DNA of 64,000 nucleotides. It comes from Streptomyces violens (GTDB lineage: Bacteria > Actinomycetota > Actinomycetes > Streptomycetales > Streptomycetaceae). Shown piece after piece: positions 49,694-58,744 of this stretch. The stretch covers positions 186,001 to 250,000 of the forward strand of contig NZ_JOBH01000011.1 of the NCBI RefSeq assembly GCF_000717745.1, in the 5' to 3' direction. Position numbers and translations under genes: made by a program. Below the pieces are notes generated by a model that did no database searches, was not told where the DNA came from, and saw only the letters and a list, made by a program, of their open reading frames with translations. How positions within the stretch are numbered: the first letter of the stretch is position 1; each line of letters opens with the position of its first letter.

Positions 49694-51223
49694 TCAGATG
49701 TCCCGGAAGATCTCGATCTGGGCGCCCAGGGAGTTGAGGCGCTCGGCGAGGTCTTCGTAGCCGCGGTTGATGACGTAGACGTTGCGCAGTACGGAGGTGC
49801 CCTCGGCGGCCATCATCGCCAGGAGGACGACGACGGCGGGGCGCAGGGCCGGCGGGCACATCATTTCCGCCGAGCGCCAGCGGGTCGGGCCGTCGACCAG
49901 GACGCGGTGCGGGTCGAGCAGCTTGACGCCCGCGCCGAGACGGTTGAGGTCCGTCAGGTAGATCGCGCGGTTGTCGTAGACCCAGTCGTGGATCAGGGTC
50001 TGCCCCTGGGCGCTGGCCGCGATGGCCGCGAAGAACGGCACGTTGTCGATGTTCAGGCCGGGGAACGGCATCGGGTGGATCTTGTCGAGCGGGGCGCTCA
50101 GCTTGGAGGGGCGGACGGTGAGGTCGATCAGACGGGTACGGCCGTTGTCGGCGGTGTACTCCGCGCTGCGGGTGTGGTCGAGGCCCATCTCCTCCAGGAC
50201 CGCGAGCTCGATCTCCAGGAATTCGACGGGTACGCGGCGGATCGTCAGCTCGGACTCGGTGACGACCGCGGCGGCCAGCAGGCTCATCGCCTCGACCGGG
50301 TCCTCCGACGGCGCGTAGTCCACGTCCCGCTCGATGTGCGTGACGCCGTGCACGGTGAGGGTGGTGGTGCCGATGCCCTCGACCCGTACGCCCAGCTGCT
50401 CCAGGAAGAAGCACAGGTCCTGGACCATGTAGTTGGAGGAGGCGTTGCGGATGACCGTGACGCCGTCGTGCCGGGCGGCGGCGAGCAGCGCGTTCTCGGT
50501 CACGGTGTCGCCGCGCTCGGTCAGGACGATCGCGCGCTTGGGCGCCACGGCCCGGTCGACGTTGGCGTGGTATGTGCCCTCGGTGGCGGTGACCTCCAGG
50601 CCGAAGTGGCGCAGCGCGGTCATGTGCGGGGTGACCGTCCGGGTACCGAGGTCGCAGCCGCCCGCGTACGGGATCTTGAAGTGGTCCATGCGGTGCAGCA
50701 GCGGGCCGAGGAACATGATGACGCTGCGGGTGCGGCGGGCGGCCTCGGTGTCCATCGCGTCGAGGTCCAGCTCGGCGGGCGGGACGACCTCCAGGTCGTT
50801 CCCGTCGTTGATCCAGCGCGTACGGACGCCGATCGAGCCCAGCACTTCGAGGATGCGGTAGACCTCCTCGATGCGGGCGACACGGCGCAGGGTGGTGCGG
50901 CCGGCGTTCAGCAGCGTCGCGCAGAGCAGAGCCACGCAGGCGTTCTTGCTCGTCTTGACGTCGATACTGCCGGAGAGACGGCGGCCGCCGACGACGCGGA
51001 GATGCATGGGACCCGCGTACCCCAGGGAGACGATTTCACTGTCCAGCGCCTCGCCGATCCGGGCGATCATCTCAAGGCTGATGTTCTGATTACCGCGTTC
51101 GATGCGGTTGACCGCGCTCTGGCTCGTGCCGAGCGCCTCCGCCAGCTGCGTCTGTGTCCAGCCCCGGTGTTGCCGGGCGTCACGGATGAGCTTGCCGATA
51201 CGTACGAGGTAGTCGTCTGCCAT
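49694..51223 (-). CDS. MurA-type UDP-GlcNAc 1-carboxyvinyltransferase with N-terminal HTH domain
   Basis: 509 residues. Residues 5-66 are a Cro/C1-type HTH (RDARQHRGWTQTQLAEALGT then SQSAVNRIERGNQNISLEMI). Residues 72-509 form the EPSP-synthase-like double domain of MurA: SGSIDVKTSKNACVALLC with K93/N94, and catalytic C190 in YAGGCDLGTRTVTPHMTALR. AVVVLLAMMAAEGTSVLRNV and INRGYEDLAERLNSLGAQIE lie at the end. MurA transfers enolpyruvate to UDP-GlcNAc in peptidoglycan synthesis. The fusion suggests an enzyme that also binds DNA, or a regulator sensing a MurA ligand. It recalls S. coelicolor SCO5998 from memory. The ATG at 51223 follows AGGAG. Confidence 0.88.
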   Translation of the reverse strand: MADDYLVRIGKLIRDARQHRGWTQTQLAEALGTSQSAVNRIERGNQNISLEMIARIGEALDSEIVSLGYAGPMHLRVVGGRRLSGSIDVKTSKNACVALLCATLLNAGRTTLRRVARIEEVYRILEVLGSIGVRTRWINDGNDLEVVPPAELDLDAMDTEAARRTRSVIMFLGPLLHRMDHFKIPYAGGCDLGTRTVTPHMTALRHFGLEVTATEGTYHANVDRAVAPKRAIVLTERGDTVTENALLAAARHDGVTVIRNASSNYMVQDLCFFLEQLGVRVEGIGTTTLTVHGVTHIERDVDYAPSEDPVEAMSLLAAAVVTESELTIRRVPVEFLEIELAVLEEMGLDHTRSAEYTADNGRTRLIDLTVRPSKLSAPLDKIHPMPFPGLNIDNVPFFAAIAASAQGQTLIHDWVYDNRAIYLTDLNRLGAGVKLLDPHRVLVDGPTRWRSAEMMCPPALRPAVVVLLAMMAAEGTSVLRNVYVINRGYEDLAERLNSLGAQIEIFRDI

Positions 51224-51378
51224 GAGGAGAACGTTATCTCAGATATGAGATGGATGTTGAACTGTCACCCGTTCGCGCCGACGGCTTTGCGACGGCCGGC
51301 GGACACGGCTCGTACGAACGGCGTACGGGCGGCGGCCCGCTCCTGCGGTCCGCCGCCCGCGCCACAAGGGGAGGCCAC

Positions 51379-51834
51379 TTACCAGGTCGGCCCCGCCACC
51401 TGCCGGGTCGTCACGTTGATCCGGTTGAAGAGGTTGGTCAGGCCGACCATGAGGACGATCGACGCCAGCTGCTTCTCGTCGAAGTGGTCGGCGGCCGCGT
51501 CCCAGATCTCGTCCGGCACCGGGTCCGGCTGGTCGGCGAGCCGGGTCGCGGCCTCGGCGAGGGCCAGCGCCGCGCGTTCGGCCTCGGTGAAGAACGGCGC
51601 GTCGCGCCAGGCCGCCACGGCGGCGAGCCGCTCGTCGGTCTCGCCCGCCTTCTTCGCCTTGAGCGCGCCGCCGACCACGCAGTAGCCGCAGCCGTTGATC
51701 TGGCTCGCCCGCAGGTGCACCAGCTCCAGCGTCGTCTGCGGCACTCCGCCCGAGCCGGCCGCCTTCAGGAGCTGCTGCACGGCCGCCGTGGCCTCGGGAA
51801 AGATGGTCGCGGGGTTCTGCATCCGTGCCTGCAT
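51379..51834 (-). CDS. AhpD-like carboxymuconolactone decarboxylase-family protein
   Basis: 151 residues from the ATG at 51834, with GGAGAG upstream. The redox CxxC motif lies in RASQINGCGYCVVGGALKAK, and helices LASIVLMVGLTNLFNRINVT complete the AhpD fold. Family members are alkylhydroperoxidases or related reductases using the two cysteines. It is divergent from a TetR gene whose promoter contains TACC-TACT-GGTA, and probably belongs to that regulator's targets. It belongs to an accessory block between the MurA-type and aconitase genes. Confidence 0.87.
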   Translation of the reverse strand: MQARMQNPATIFPEATAAVQQLLKAAGSGGVPQTTLELVHLRASQINGCGYCVVGGALKAKKAGETDERLAAVAAWRDAPFFTEAERAALALAEAATRLADQPDPVPDEIWDAAADHFDEKQLASIVLMVGLTNLFNRINVTTRQVAGPTW

Positions 51835-51968
51835 GATCGCTCTCCTCGTGATCAGACTTGTGATCGGATTTCCGTGCTTCACCCCTACGACGGCAGCGGC
51901 CCACGAGATGTGACATGCGGGCCGAGCCATCCGCAAAAACTTTCCGCGCCCTCCGCACCCACCCTCTG

Positions 51969-51980
51969 TACCTACTGGTA
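51969..51980. promoter_or_regulatory. palindrome in the AhpD/TetR divergent promoter
   Basis: TACC-TACT-GGTA within GTACCTACTGGTATGTA, immediately upstream of the TetR start. It is consistent with a TetR autorepression site controlling both directions. Confidence 0.5.
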
Positions 51981-51994
51981 TGTATGCTTCCCTC

Positions 51995-52609
51995 ATGAGC
52001 ACTGCGAAAGGCCGGAGCGGCCCGAACGGCCCATCGGCCGGCACCTCGGAACGCCTCATCGAAAGCACCCGCGAGCTCCTGTGGGAGCGCGGCTACGTCG
52101 GTACGAGCCCCAAGGCGATCCTGCAACGCGCGAACGCGGGCCAGGGCAGCATGTACCACCACTTCACCGGCAAGCCGGACCTCGCGCTGGCCGCCATCCG
52201 GCGCACCGCGGAGGAGATGCGGGCCGAGGTGGCGCGGCTGCTCGCCGGGCCCGGCACGGCGCCGGATCGCATCGGCGCCTACCTGCGCCGGGAACGCGAC
52301 GTCCTCAAGGGCTGCCCGGTCGGGCGGCTCACCCAGGACCCGGACGTGATGGCCGACCCGGCGCTGCGCGCCCCGGTCGACGAGACGTTCGACTGGCTGC
52401 GCGGCGAGATCGCGGCGGTGCTGGCGGAGGGTCAGGAGCGCGGCGAGCTGGCCGCGGAGCTGGACCCGGCTGCCACGGCCGCCACCGTGGTCGCGGTCGT
52501 CCAGGGCGGCTACGTCCTCGCCCGCGCCGCCGGTACGCCGGACGCCTTCGACCAGGCGGTCACGGGCGTACTCACCCTGCTGGCCGCACACGCCACCCGG
52601 AGCCGCTGA
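51995..52609 (+). CDS. TetR-family regulator
   Basis: 204 residues from the ATG at 51995; an ATG at 51980 adds five residues and abuts the operator, so leaderless initiation is possible. HTH: ERLIESTRELLWERGYVGTS, then PKAILQRANAGQGSMYHHFT. The ligand domain includes KGCPVGRLTQDPDVMADPAL, a block common to TetRs of the YcdC/QacR-like group that respond to reactive carbonyls or quinones. The stop overlaps the DUF4865 start (TGATG). Nearby AhpD-like and old-yellow-enzyme genes fit an electrophile or redox-stress response. Confidence 0.88.
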   Translation: MSTAKGRSGPNGPSAGTSERLIESTRELLWERGYVGTSPKAILQRANAGQGSMYHHFTGKPDLALAAIRRTAEEMRAEVARLLAGPGTAPDRIGAYLRRERDVLKGCPVGRLTQDPDVMADPALRAPVDETFDWLRGEIAAVLAEGQERGELAAELDPAATAATVVAVVQGGYVLARAAGTPDAFDQAVTGVLTLLAAHATRSR

Positions 52610-53199
52610 TGTACGCAGCGCAGTACGAGATCACCCTGCCCGCCGATTACGACATGGGCGTCATCCGCAAGCGGGTGGCCGACTACGGGCATCTGCTCGA
52701 CGACCGCGCCGGGCTGGGCCTGAAGGCGTACCTGATCCGCGAGCGCGGCACCGACGGCTCGCCGGTCAACCAGTACGCGCCTTTCTACCTCTGGCAGGAC
52801 GTCGACGCGATGAGCCACTTCCTCCTCGGCGGGGGCGGCTTCCAGGGCATCATCCGCGACTTCGGCCGCCCGGCCGTACAGCACTGGACCGGCGTGACCA
52901 CCCTGCCGGGCCCCGCCCGCGAAACACCCCCACGCACCGCCTCCCGCCGCCTGACCCCTCTCCCGCCCGCCCCCGACCCGGACGGCACGGGCCTGGGCCT
53001 CTCCCGCCTCATCGAGCAGGAAACCGAAGCCCTCCACACCCTGACCCGCCGCCCCGACGTCCACACGGCAGCCCTCGCCGTCGATCCGTACCACTGGCAC
53101 CTGCTGCGCTTCGTCCTGTGGACGGACACCGTCCCCACCGACGAGGACACCACCGAGCGCTACGAGGTGCTCCATCTGTCGGCTCCGGCCGCCGGGTAG
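52609..53199 (+). CDS. DUF4865 family protein
   Basis: 196 residues. The N-terminus YAAQYEITLPADYDMGVIRK followed by GLGLKAYLIRERG and NQYAPFYLWQDVDAMSHFLL matches the DUF4865 family, often encoded next to TetR regulators and sometimes resembling monooxygenase-type dimeric barrels. The start overlaps the TetR stop by one base (TGATG). The last 40 bases overlap, tail to tail, the old yellow enzyme gene. The function is unknown. Confidence 0.83.
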   Translation: MYAAQYEITLPADYDMGVIRKRVADYGHLLDDRAGLGLKAYLIRERGTDGSPVNQYAPFYLWQDVDAMSHFLLGGGGFQGIIRDFGRPAVQHWTGVTTLPGPARETPPRTASRRLTPLPPAPDPDGTGLGLSRLIEQETEALHTLTRRPDVHTAALAVDPYHWHLLRFVLWTDTVPTDEDTTERYEVLHLSAPAAG

Positions 53200-54293
53200 T
53201 CGACGTACCCGGCGGCCCCGCCCGTGTAGTACGTGGCGGGGTCGCCCGCCGCCAACTCCTGTCGGAGGGCGAAGCGGGTGACGAGATCCGGGTTGGCGAT
53301 GAAGTGGGTGGCGTACGAGACGGCGTCGGCGAGCCCCGCGGCGATGACCGCGTTGCCGGAACGCCGGTCGAAGCCGTTGTTCGCGATCAGCGGGCCGGGG
53401 AACAGGCGTCGGTAGCGCGCGAAGGCGGCGAAGTCGGGGGCTCCGTCCGGCGCCGCGCGGTCCGGCCCCCGCAAGTGGAGGTACGCCAGGGGCCGGTCGC
53501 CGAGCTCCGCCACAAGGGCGTCGTGGTCGGCGCGCGTCCCGGTGTCCGCCTGGAACCGGCCACCGGTCCAGTAGGGCGAGAGCCTGAGACCCACGCGCCG
53601 TCCCTCCCATGGCTCGGCGACCGCGTCGACGATCTCCAGCAGCAGGCGCCGCCGCCCGGCCGGGGTGCCGCCGTACCCGTCGGTGCGGCGGTTCAGCCGC
53701 GGGTGGAGGAACTGCGCGAGCAGGAAGGTGCCGAGGGCGCCGATCTCGACGCCGTCGAACCCGGCTCGCCGGGCGTTCGCCGACGCGGCACGGAAGCCGG
53801 CGACCGTGGCGGCGATGTCGTCCGCGGTCATCTCCCGGGGAGTGACGGTCGGCTTGAACCCGCTGGGAGTGCGGGACCGTTCGTGGGGATCGACCGCCGA
53901 CGGGCCGGCGGGCAGTCGCCCGCCGAGGTGGTCGGGGTGGGATGCGGCACCGGTGTGCCAGAGCTGCAGCACGATGCGGCCGCCGAGAGCGTGCACGGCA
54001 TCGGTGACTCGCCGCCACCCGGCGACCTGTTCCGCGCTGTAGATGCCAGGGACGTGAACGAAGCCGATCGCCTGCTCGCTCACCCAGGTCCCCTCCGTGA
54101 CGATCAGCCCGGCCCCGGCTCGCTGGGCGTAGTACACGGCATGCAGCTCCGTCGGGACCAGCCCGTCGTTGGCCGCGCGCGCCCGGGTGACCGGAGCCAT
54201 CACCACCCGGTTGGGCAGCCGGAGGTCCCCGAGGTCCGCGCCGGTCAGCAGCGGCTGGCCGAGCGCGACCGGCCGGCTCGTCGTCGTCCTCAT
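53160..54293 (-). CDS. old yellow enzyme-family (NemA-like) reductase with atypical active site
   Basis: 377 residues from the ATG at 54293, with AGGAGA upstream. FMN-barrel blocks: LPNRVVMAPVTRARAANDGL, YYAQRAGAGLIVTEGTWVSE, VLQLWHTGAASHPDHLGG, LNRRTDGYGGTPAGRRRLLL and PLIANNGFDRRSGN. Members reduce activated alkenes with NAD(P)H. The substrate-anchoring H-x2-N pair, normally EIH.AN, is missing: the sequence here is E183-I-G-A-L-G (G185 and G188 replace His and Asn). Activity or specificity must differ from NemA-type enzymes. It is divergent from an ECF sigma factor and convergent with the DUF4865 gene. Confidence 0.87.
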   Translation of the reverse strand: MRTTTSRPVALGQPLLTGADLGDLRLPNRVVMAPVTRARAANDGLVPTELHAVYYAQRAGAGLIVTEGTWVSEQAIGFVHVPGIYSAEQVAGWRRVTDAVHALGGRIVLQLWHTGAASHPDHLGGRLPAGPSAVDPHERSRTPSGFKPTVTPREMTADDIAATVAGFRAASANARRAGFDGVEIGALGTFLLAQFLHPRLNRRTDGYGGTPAGRRRLLLEIVDAVAEPWEGRRVGLRLSPYWTGGRFQADTGTRADHDALVAELGDRPLAYLHLRGPDRAAPDGAPDFAAFARYRRLFPGPLIANNGFDRRSGNAVIAAGLADAVSYATHFIANPDLVTRFALRQELAAGDPATYYTGGAAGYVDYPAAGADRWSTS

Positions 54294-54373
54294 CGCGCGT
54301 TCTCCTTCCACGTCACTTCTGCGGTGGCACATACGTCATGTCGGTGACGGCGCGCGACGAGGAAAGGTGACCG

Positions 54374-55303
54374 ATGGACGAGTACGGCGGGGCGGCGGCC
54401 CGGAACGGGGATGGCGGGCCGGCCGCACGGTTCGAGGCGCACCGTGGCCACCTGCGGGCGGTCGCCCACCGGATGCTCGGCTCGGCCGCCGAGGCGGACG
54501 ATGCCGTGCAGGAGACCTGGCTGCGGCTCGGCCGCACCGACGCAGGAGAGATCGAGAACCTGGGCGGCTGGCTGCGGACCGTTCTCTCCCGCATCTGCCT
54601 CGACATGCTGCGGACCCGCGCGACACGCCGGGAGGAGCTCCTCGGCCACCGGCTGCCCGACCGGCTCCACACGCCTTCGGACACCGGGGGCGGCGGCCCG
54701 GAAGAGCAGGCACTGCTGGCCGACTCGGTCGGCCGCGCGCTGCTCGTCGTACTGGACACTCTCGCATCCGCCGAACGGGTCGCCTTCGTGCTGCACGACC
54801 TGTTCGCCGTGCCGTTCGCGGAGATCGCGCCCCTCGTGGACCGCTCACCGGACGCTACGAAGAAGCTCGCCAGCCGGGCCCGCCACCGGGTACGGGGCAC
54901 GACCACGCTCCCCCCGGCCGAACTCGCCCGGCAGCGGCGGGTCGCCGACGCCTTCCTGGCCGCCTCGCGCCGCGGCGACCTCGACGCGCTGCTCGCGGTC
55001 CTGGCGCCCGACGTCGTACGCCGCGCCGACCGTGCCGCCCTGCCGCCGGGAGCCCCGACGGAGGTCCGCGGGGCACGGGCCGTGGCCGAGGGAACCCTCG
55101 TCTTCGGGCGGCGCGCACGGTACGCGGAGACCGCGCTGGTCGACGGGGCCGTGGGGATCGTCGTCGCCCCGTACGGGCGGCTGCGCCTCGCGCTCACCCT
55201 CACGGTCGAGCGGGACCGGATCACCACGTACGAGGTCATCGCCGACCCCGCCCGGCTGCGCCGCCTCACTCTGGCGCTACCGGAGGAAGCGGACACCAGG
55301 TAG
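54374..55303 (+). CDS. ECF41-type RNA polymerase sigma factor (SigJ-like) with SnoaL-like tail
   Basis: 309 residues. Sigma region 2 is FEAHRGHLRAVAHRMLGSAA to DAVQETWLRLGRTDAGEIEN. Region 4 is LLVVLDTLASAERVAFVLHD to FAEIAPLVDRSPDATKKLAS. A C-terminal NTF2/SnoaL-like domain of about 110 residues starts near RRVADAFLAASRRGDLDALL. The fused tail defines the ECF41 group, in which it controls sigma activity without a separate anti-sigma factor. ECF41 genes usually neighbour a carboxymuconolactone decarboxylase or oxidoreductase gene; an AhpD-like gene and an oxidoreductase lie just to the left. The ATG at 54374 follows AGGAAAGG. Confidence 0.9.
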   Translation: MDEYGGAAARNGDGGPAARFEAHRGHLRAVAHRMLGSAAEADDAVQETWLRLGRTDAGEIENLGGWLRTVLSRICLDMLRTRATRREELLGHRLPDRLHTPSDTGGGGPEEQALLADSVGRALLVVLDTLASAERVAFVLHDLFAVPFAEIAPLVDRSPDATKKLASRARHRVRGTTTLPPAELARQRRVADAFLAASRRGDLDALLAVLAPDVVRRADRAALPPGAPTEVRGARAVAEGTLVFGRRARYAETALVDGAVGIVVAPYGRLRLALTLTVERDRITTYEVIADPARLRRLTLALPEEADTR

Positions 55304-55339
55304 GCAGGGCATGACCGCGCGGCGGCGATGTACTAGAGT

Positions 55340-55357
55340 TATCTCGACATCGAGATA
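55340..55357. promoter_or_regulatory. 18-bp perfect palindrome upstream of aconitase (TamR-like)
   Basis: TATCTCGACATCGAGATA has perfect 8-base arms and lies 132 bases upstream of the aconitase start. Streptomyces aconitase is a known target of the MarR-type regulator TamR, and the site's length and symmetry suit a MarR dimer. Confidence 0.65.
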
Positions 55358-55398
55358 TCTGCCGAGAGACGTACCGCTGCCGCGCTAGTAAGGCTCCC

Positions 55399-55420
55399 CT
55401 AACTAAGTCTTACCTTAGCT
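55399..55420 (-). promoter_or_regulatory. iron-box-like sequence upstream of aconitase
   Basis: On the minus strand TAAGGTAAGACTTAGTTAG matches about 12 of 19 positions of the DmdR/IdeR iron box. Iron control of an Fe-S enzyme gene is plausible; the match is imperfect. Confidence 0.35.
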
Positions 55421-55422
55421 GA

Positions 55423-58215
<2,793 letters not shown>

Positions 58216-58232
58216 GCGGAGCCCGGCAGCGG

Positions 58233-58270
58233 CAGGAAGGGCCGCACCCCTCGGGGTGCGGCCCTTCCGC
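58233..58270 (+). terminator. terminator after acnA
   Basis: A 16-bp perfect stem, GGAAGGGCCGCACCCC (58235-58250) with GGGGTGCGGCCCTTCC (58253-58268), closes on a CTCG tetraloop 20 bases after the stop. No U-run follows. Confidence 0.85.
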
Positions 58271-58432
58271 ATGCCCGGCTTGTACCACGGAAAGTCCCGG
58301 TAGGGCGGGTGTGCGGGGCCGCTCGGGGTGATCACGAGGCCGGGGGAGTGGTGTCGGGGCGTACCGGGTGAGAAGGCGGCGGGGCGCGGTACGTCTTGCG
58401 TCGTCCTTATTTCCTGCTGACAGGAGAATCAC

Positions 58433-58669
58433 ATGCGCAGGTTCATCGGCCGGTCCGTCGCGGCCGCAATGCTCGCGACGGCGGTCGTCCTCCCGGTCTC
58501 GGGCGTGGCCCAGGCCGCCCCGCAGGCGCCGTCGGTCGCGACGTGGCAGCACCACGACCGCGGCGACTGCAAGTGCAAGCACAAGCACGACCGCTGGGAC
58601 GACGACGACCACCACGGCTGGTGGGGCCACCACGGTCTGCTCAGCAGCCTGCTCCACATCCTCCTCTGA
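58433..58669 (+). CDS. small secreted His/Asp-rich peptide
   Basis: 78 residues. A signal peptide (MRRFIGRSVAAAMLATAVVL, cleavage near AQA-AP) gives a mature product of about 48 residues. The mature part is rich in His, Asp, Lys and Trp, with CKCKHKH, DDDDHHGWW and HHGLLSSLLHILL. The CxC and His clusters suggest divalent metal binding, and the amphipathic LLSSLLHILL tail could associate with membranes. The ATG at 58433 follows AGGAGA. A UUCG-capped terminator follows. No family is recognised. Confidence 0.72.
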   Translation: MRRFIGRSVAAAMLATAVVLPVSGVAQAAPQAPSVATWQHHDRGDCKCKHKHDRWDDDDHHGWWGHHGLLSSLLHILL

Positions 58670-58686
58670 GCCGTCCGGGAGCCGCA

Positions 58687-58724
58687 CAGGGCCGCACCGT
58701 CCGTTCGCGGGCGGTGCGGCCCTG
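58687..58724. terminator. UUCG-capped bidirectional terminator
   Basis: CAGGGCCGCACCG pairs with CGGTGCGGCCCTG, with an inner CCG-TTCG-CGG extension. It lies between the stops of the convergent His-rich peptide and GH92 genes. Confidence 0.85.
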
Positions 58725-58744
58725 GCCTGTGGCACACGGTGCGG

